Assembly: GCF_900129315.1 (NCBI RefSeq)
Contig: NZ_FQUS01000002.1
Span: 124,001 to 188,000, forward strand
DNA from: Fodinibius roseus
GTDB taxonomy: Bacteria; Bacteroidota; Rhodothermia; Balneolales; Balneolaceae
DNA length: 64,000 nt
Direction: 5' to 3'
In this document: in pieces, positions 60,874 through 64,000 of the stretch
How the letters are laid out: the number at the start of each line of letters is the position of its first letter
Position numbering within the stretch: the stretch's first letter is position 1
Position numbers and translations under genes: made by a program
Notes under the pieces: generated by a model
The model's input: the letters and a program-made list of their open reading frames with translations, nothing else
The model's database searches: none
Told to the model about the DNA's origin: nothing

Positions 60874-62706
60874 ATGAAAAAAGAATTCAATTATAAACAG
60901 ACCGGGAAAATAGCCGGGATTTTGTTGGTGGGTTTTTTCCTGGGTTGGCTGTTCTTTGGCGGCTCTGCCGGAGAAAAGGCGACAAATGTAGAACAGCATG
61001 TGGAAGAAACGCATACCGACGAGGAGGGTAATATCGTGTACACCTGCAGCATGCATCCCCGGATCCGACAAAATGAGCCGGGCAATTGTCCCATCTGCGG
61101 GATGGAGCTTATCCCCGTGGACCAGGCAGAAGAGCAGGCAGAAACAGTCTTTACCATGACTGAGGCCGCCGTTAAGTTGGCGCAAATTCAAACGTCGACC
61201 GTTGAACGACGCATTCCTGAAATGGAAATTCGTCTGCCGGGTCGTGTGGCTGCCGACGAGCGACGGGTATCCTCCATTACTGCACAATTTCCGGGGCGCA
61301 TTGAAGAACTCTTTGTCGATTTCAAAGGGACGTACGTCGAAGAGGGTGAAAAGCTGGCTACTATTTACTCTCCGGAACTGATCTCTGCACAACAGGAACT
61401 GCTTGAAGCGGCCAGGAACAAGCAAACTAATCCGGGATTGTATGAATCAACACTCAGAAAATTACGCTTTTGGGGACTTCCGGAAAGTGAAATTCAGCGT
61501 ATTGAATCATCCGGAGAAGTATCTGATACGCTTCCCATTGTGGCGACACGCAGTGGGTATGTGACCCAGAAAAATGTTGATGCAAGGGATTATGTGGATG
61601 AAGGATCCGTAATGTACAAAGTTGCTGATTTCTCAACGCTTTGGGTACTGTTCGATGCCTATGAAACGGATATCGGAGCCATCGATCAGGGAGATACAGT
61701 CAATTTTACCGTCCGCAGTTATCCCGGCAAATCCTTTGAAGCAGAAATAACGTATGTCGATCCATTTATAGATCCGCAAACACGGACGGCCCGTGTACGG
61801 GGGGAAGTTGATAATACGGGTGGCACGTTAATGCCGGATATGCTTGCACGGGGCATAGTAAGCGGAACAGCTGATCATGGTGAAAAGCTCATGGTCCCGC
61901 AATCAGCCGTTATGTGGACCGGTAAGCGTTCGATTGTTTTTGTTAAACAGCCGGATAGTGAAGTTCCCTCTTTTGAACCGCGATTGGTAACGCTGGGACA
62001 GCGTGCGGGAGATTACTACGTGATTGAGGAAGGAGTTGAAGAGGGCGAAGAAGTGGTTACTCACGGCAATTTCAAGCTCGACAGCGCTGCTCAGCTGGCG
62101 GATAATCTTAGTATGATGAACCGTGAGCCGGGGAGTGGAGCAAATCGTGCGGGCCATGATCACAGCGGAATGGAAGAACGGAGGATACAACAGGAAGAAG
62201 ACCATAGCGAGCATACTGATAATCGGTCGGAGATACGTGGAGTCAACGCCGAAGTACCGCAAGAATTTCGCAACCAGTTACGACAGATTGTTAGCGAATA
62301 TCTGGATCTTAAAGATGCTTTGGTGGAAGACTCCAATCCAGGAGAAGTTTCGAACCAGGCCGAACGTTTCCTTAGCCAACTGGACCATGCTGATATGTCG
62401 CTGTCGAAAAAGAAGCCGCACGATCGCTGGATGGAGTTGCACGAAAAATTACGTCGAGGGGCCGAACAAATTGCCGGATATAATGCCCTCAAAACTCAAC
62501 GAAAAGCTTTTTTCCTGTTGTCAGAAGTACTGGTGGAAAGTGTCCGCGAATTCAGTATTGATGGTATTTTATACTACCAGTTCTGTCCGATGGCTTTTGG
62601 GGAGGAAGGCGCCTACTGGCTTAGCGAAGAGAAGGAAATTAGCAATCCCTATTTAGGGAAGAAAATGCCATCGTGCGGTGAAATTATCGAAGAAATAACA
62701 ATTTAG
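60874..62706 (+). CDS. cusB: RND periplasmic adaptor CusB with metal-binding domain and DUF3347
   Basis: A 610-residue adaptor with an N-terminal membrane anchor (IAGILLVGFFLGWLFFGG). A heavy-metal-binding domain at about 56-82 has 'YTCSMHPRIRQNEPGNCPICGMELIP' (in part; C58, H61, C72, C75). Then come the hairpin/lipoyl and beta-barrel parts of a membrane-fusion protein ('FPGRIEELFVDFKGTYVEEGEKLATIYSPELISAQQELL', in part). After a His-rich linker (HDHSGMEERR, EDHSEHTD) the C-terminal DUF3347 domain (about 450-605) ends with 'YYQFCPMAFGEEGAYWLS'. The three putative metal sites suggest that it loads metal into CusA. It follows cusC by 101 bp. Confidence 0.92.
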   Translation: MKKEFNYKQTGKIAGILLVGFFLGWLFFGGSAGEKATNVEQHVEETHTDEEGNIVYTCSMHPRIRQNEPGNCPICGMELIPVDQAEEQAETVFTMTEAAVKLAQIQTSTVERRIPEMEIRLPGRVAADERRVSSITAQFPGRIEELFVDFKGTYVEEGEKLATIYSPELISAQQELLEAARNKQTNPGLYESTLRKLRFWGLPESEIQRIESSGEVSDTLPIVATRSGYVTQKNVDARDYVDEGSVMYKVADFSTLWVLFDAYETDIGAIDQGDTVNFTVRSYPGKSFEAEITYVDPFIDPQTRTARVRGEVDNTGGTLMPDMLARGIVSGTADHGEKLMVPQSAVMWTGKRSIVFVKQPDSEVPSFEPRLVTLGQRAGDYYVIEEGVEEGEEVVTHGNFKLDSAAQLADNLSMMNREPGSGANRAGHDHSGMEERRIQQEEDHSEHTDNRSEIRGVNAEVPQEFRNQLRQIVSEYLDLKDALVEDSNPGEVSNQAERFLSQLDHADMSLSKKKPHDRWMELHEKLRRGAEQIAGYNALKTQRKAFFLLSEVLVESVREFSIDGILYYQFCPMAFGEEGAYWLSEEKEISNPYLGKKMPSCGEIIEEITI

Positions 62707-62734
62707 CATTAGTCATCAAATATACTCTGTCATT

Positions 62735-63073
62735 ATGAAATTAATTAAAGCCTATATTCGTATCGATATGTTTGAGACAGTACATAGGGCTCTAAACAAA
62801 GAAGGATATACAAGCATGACGGTAATGGAGGCCGAAGGAATGGGCAGCTATAGTGATCCGAAAGATCAGCATAGCTCCCTGAAATTTCCGGCGCTGCATT
62901 CCAAAGTGGTGAAGCTGGAAATGATCTCGGAAGCTGAACATGTAGATGACATCGTTCAGGTTATCCATGAAAATGCCAGTACGGGACATCCCGGAGACGG
63001 CCTGATGGTGGTACTGCCGGTGGAACGGAGTATTCGTGTCCGGGATGGGGAGGAGCGGAGATACACGGTTTAA
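62735..63073 (+). CDS. PII-like protein linked to heavy-metal RND efflux
   Basis: A 112-residue protein of the GlnB/PII fold: 'MKLIKAYIRIDMFETVHRALNKEGYTSMTVMEAEGMG' (in part) is the first beta-alpha-beta unit, and the end '...GDGLMVVLPVERSIRVRDGEERRYTV' matches the PII C-terminus. The T-loop (about 37-55) is short, has 'GSYSDPKDQHSS' with His and lacks the uridylylated Tyr setting of GlnB. A group of such PII-like proteins is encoded next to CusABC/CzcABC pumps. It lies 28 bp after cusB and probably senses a nucleotide or metal for the pump rather than nitrogen. Confidence 0.85.
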   Translation: MKLIKAYIRIDMFETVHRALNKEGYTSMTVMEAEGMGSYSDPKDQHSSLKFPALHSKVVKLEMISEAEHVDDIVQVIHENASTGHPGDGLMVVLPVERSIRVRDGEERRYTV

Positions 63074-63352
63074 TTTATTCCTTCAGTGAATAATTATTTG
63101 TTCAGGTATTTTACTGGAATTCGAGAGTCTGATGCCCGTAGACGCTGTGTATACTAGTTTCTGTAAAAATAGGTGAGTGGGAAAAAGAAAGGCCATGGCT
63201 ATGTTTAATTGATCGCTTAAAATCATAACTAAACCATCATTGCCATGGACTCTGATGGAAAGAATAAGGAAACTGAAGCAGAAAGTCAGCTGGCCAAAGG
63301 AAGGCTGGTCTGAGTATCTATCTATTGGCAGAAAGTTTAGCATTAAACATTA

Positions 63353-63386
63353 AAAAAGCCTGCCGAAATATTCCTGCAGGCTTTTT
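63353..63386. terminator. Bidirectional intrinsic terminator
   Basis: AAAAAGCCTGC (63353-63363) and GCAGGCTTTTT (63376-63386) form a perfect 11-bp stem with a 12-base loop, giving a U-tract on either strand. It can end the copper operon from the left and separate it from the alcohol dehydrogenase on the other strand. The flanking 63074-63352 and 63387-63507 show no well-supported gene. Confidence 0.8.
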
Positions 63387-63507
63387 AATTGATTTTAGTT
63401 GCTGACTAATCAGATAAATAAATGTGAACGAGGAATGGTTAATTTCCAAAGTCAAGCTTATCTATATTTTGCGTGGAGGATTAATTTCCACACTACTAAT
63501 TCAGCTT

Positions 63508-64000
63508 TTATTCATTCTCCAGGATTACTTTCAGTGCTTTCTCTTCAGACGCATTGCCGAACGTGTCATAAGCTTCCATGATCTCATCCAGTTTAAAGTG
63601 GTGTGTTATGAGCTGATCGGGTTGCAGTTTTCCGGATCCCACGGTTTTCATCAGCATCGGGATGGTGTAGGTATCGACCAGCCCGGTCGTCAGCGTGATA
63701 TTTTGAACCCATAGCTTTTCAAGTTTGAGATCTACGCTCTTGCCGTGAACGCCTACATTGGCAACATGTCCCCCGGCTTTAACGATATCCTGGCAGATAT
63801 CAAAAGTAGCCGGGATTCCTACCGCTTCGATAGCAACATCAACTCCCTGGTCGCCGGTGAGCCCCATGATACTGTCAACGGCGTTGCCGTCGCTGCTGTT
63901 GACCGTTTGGGTAGCGCCAAATTCCCGGGATACCTCCAGCCGGTTGTCGTCCAGGTCCACCATAATAATTTCAGCCGGGGAATAGAACTGGGCCGTCAGC
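63508..64000 (-). CDS. Zinc-type alcohol dehydrogenase (partial, C-terminal part)
   Basis: The minus-strand frame stays open to the right edge; the first ATG at 63963 is internal, since 12 more in-frame codons (LTAQFYSPAEII) precede it. 'EIIMVDLDDNRLEVSREFGATQTVNSSD' is the NAD(P) Rossmann region after the GxGxxG turn, which lies outside the window. 'GVDVAIEAVGIPATFDICQDIVKAGGHVANVGVHGKSVDL' (in part), 'TIPMLMKTVGSGKLQPDQLITHHFKLDEIMEAYDTFG' (in part) and 'ALKVILENE' end the medium-chain dehydrogenase. It oxidises an alcohol with NAD(P); the zinc ligands are beyond the edge. Confidence 0.88.
   Translation of the reverse strand, partial: LTAQFYSPAEIIMVDLDDNRLEVSREFGATQTVNSSDGNAVDSIMGLTGDQGVDVAIEAVGIPATFDICQDIVKAGGHVANVGVHGKSVDLKLEKLWVQNITLTTGLVDTYTIPMLMKTVGSGKLQPDQLITHHFKLDEIMEAYDTFGNASEEKALKVILENE

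Noticed and set aside
63255-63353. 32-codon frame (MERIRKLKQKVSWPKEG...) before the terminator
   Set aside because: It has charged residues like a small protein, but there is no ribosome-binding sequence, no recognised family, and its stop codon abuts the terminator stem; too weak to annotate.
1-64000. CRISPR array or rRNA operon
   Set aside because: No evenly spaced 24-40 bp direct repeats and no rRNA-like conserved stretches were seen anywhere in the window.

Overview
The window looks like chromosomal DNA of a Gram-negative member of the Bacteroidota/FCB group, most probably Balneolota (a Balneola/Fodinibius-like halophile). The pointers are four TonB-dependent-receptor genes (one truncated) with N-terminal carboxypeptidase-like domains, a Bacteroidota-type alternative GlmU, WbqC and NRDE proteins, a PVC-type heme protein, few Shine-Dalgarno sequences, and promoters resembling the Bacteroidota -7 element (TAnnTTTG). 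This placement rests on gene content, not on a marker tree.

Left end (1-6243): a compact phage-satellite-like element. In order it carries an excisionase-type HTH gene with palindromes at its start, a replication initiator with iteron-like repeats at its 3' end, a P27-type small terminase, an HK97-fold major capsid, a ClpP-like head protease, a pseudokinase-like cargo gene and a tRNA-Leu. No large terminase, portal or tail gene is visible; the integrase, if there is one, must lie left of base 1. A toxin-antitoxin pair (RHH + PIN) follows.

7-28 kb: mostly housekeeping. It holds a DASS anion transporter, the divergent glmU-like/glmS pair for UDP-GlcNAc, a holin-like membrane protein, a methyltransferase, a large lipoprotein zinc protease, a PLP aminotransferase, WbqC, an M23 peptidase, gltX, an NhaC antiporter, an NRDE protein, a membrane SpoIIE-type phosphatase and a DtxR-family metalloregulator.

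28.5-46 kb: metal and heme uptake, almost all on the minus strand. There are three full TonB receptors, one truncated receptor coupled to a PepSY membrane protein, a second PepSY protein, a DUF4198 protein, an HmuY-like heme-binding lipoprotein and an exported CbiX-like chelatase. Three receptor promoters carry related ATTTAG...CTAAAT palindromes; the DtxR-family protein encoded at 27.7 kb is a natural candidate regulator. A LysR divergon, tRNA-Cys, a YggS remnant, a glutamine amidotransferase and a degenerate IS1595-family element with terminal inverted repeats are interspersed.

46.7-50.1 kb: a 1142-residue HEAT-repeat/cytochrome c lipoprotein (PVC type), flanked on both sides by hairpin-rich noncoding repeat DNA.

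50.9-63 kb: a plus-strand copper/heavy-metal resistance island. It holds an AraC regulator fused to an HMA-like domain, a CopZ-like chaperone, the CopA Cu+ ATPase, a small Cys-containing exported protein, an enlarged CusA/CzcA pump, TolC-like CusC, CusB with metal-binding N-terminus and DUF3347 C-terminus, and a PII-like protein. The window ends inside a minus-strand zinc alcohol dehydrogenase.
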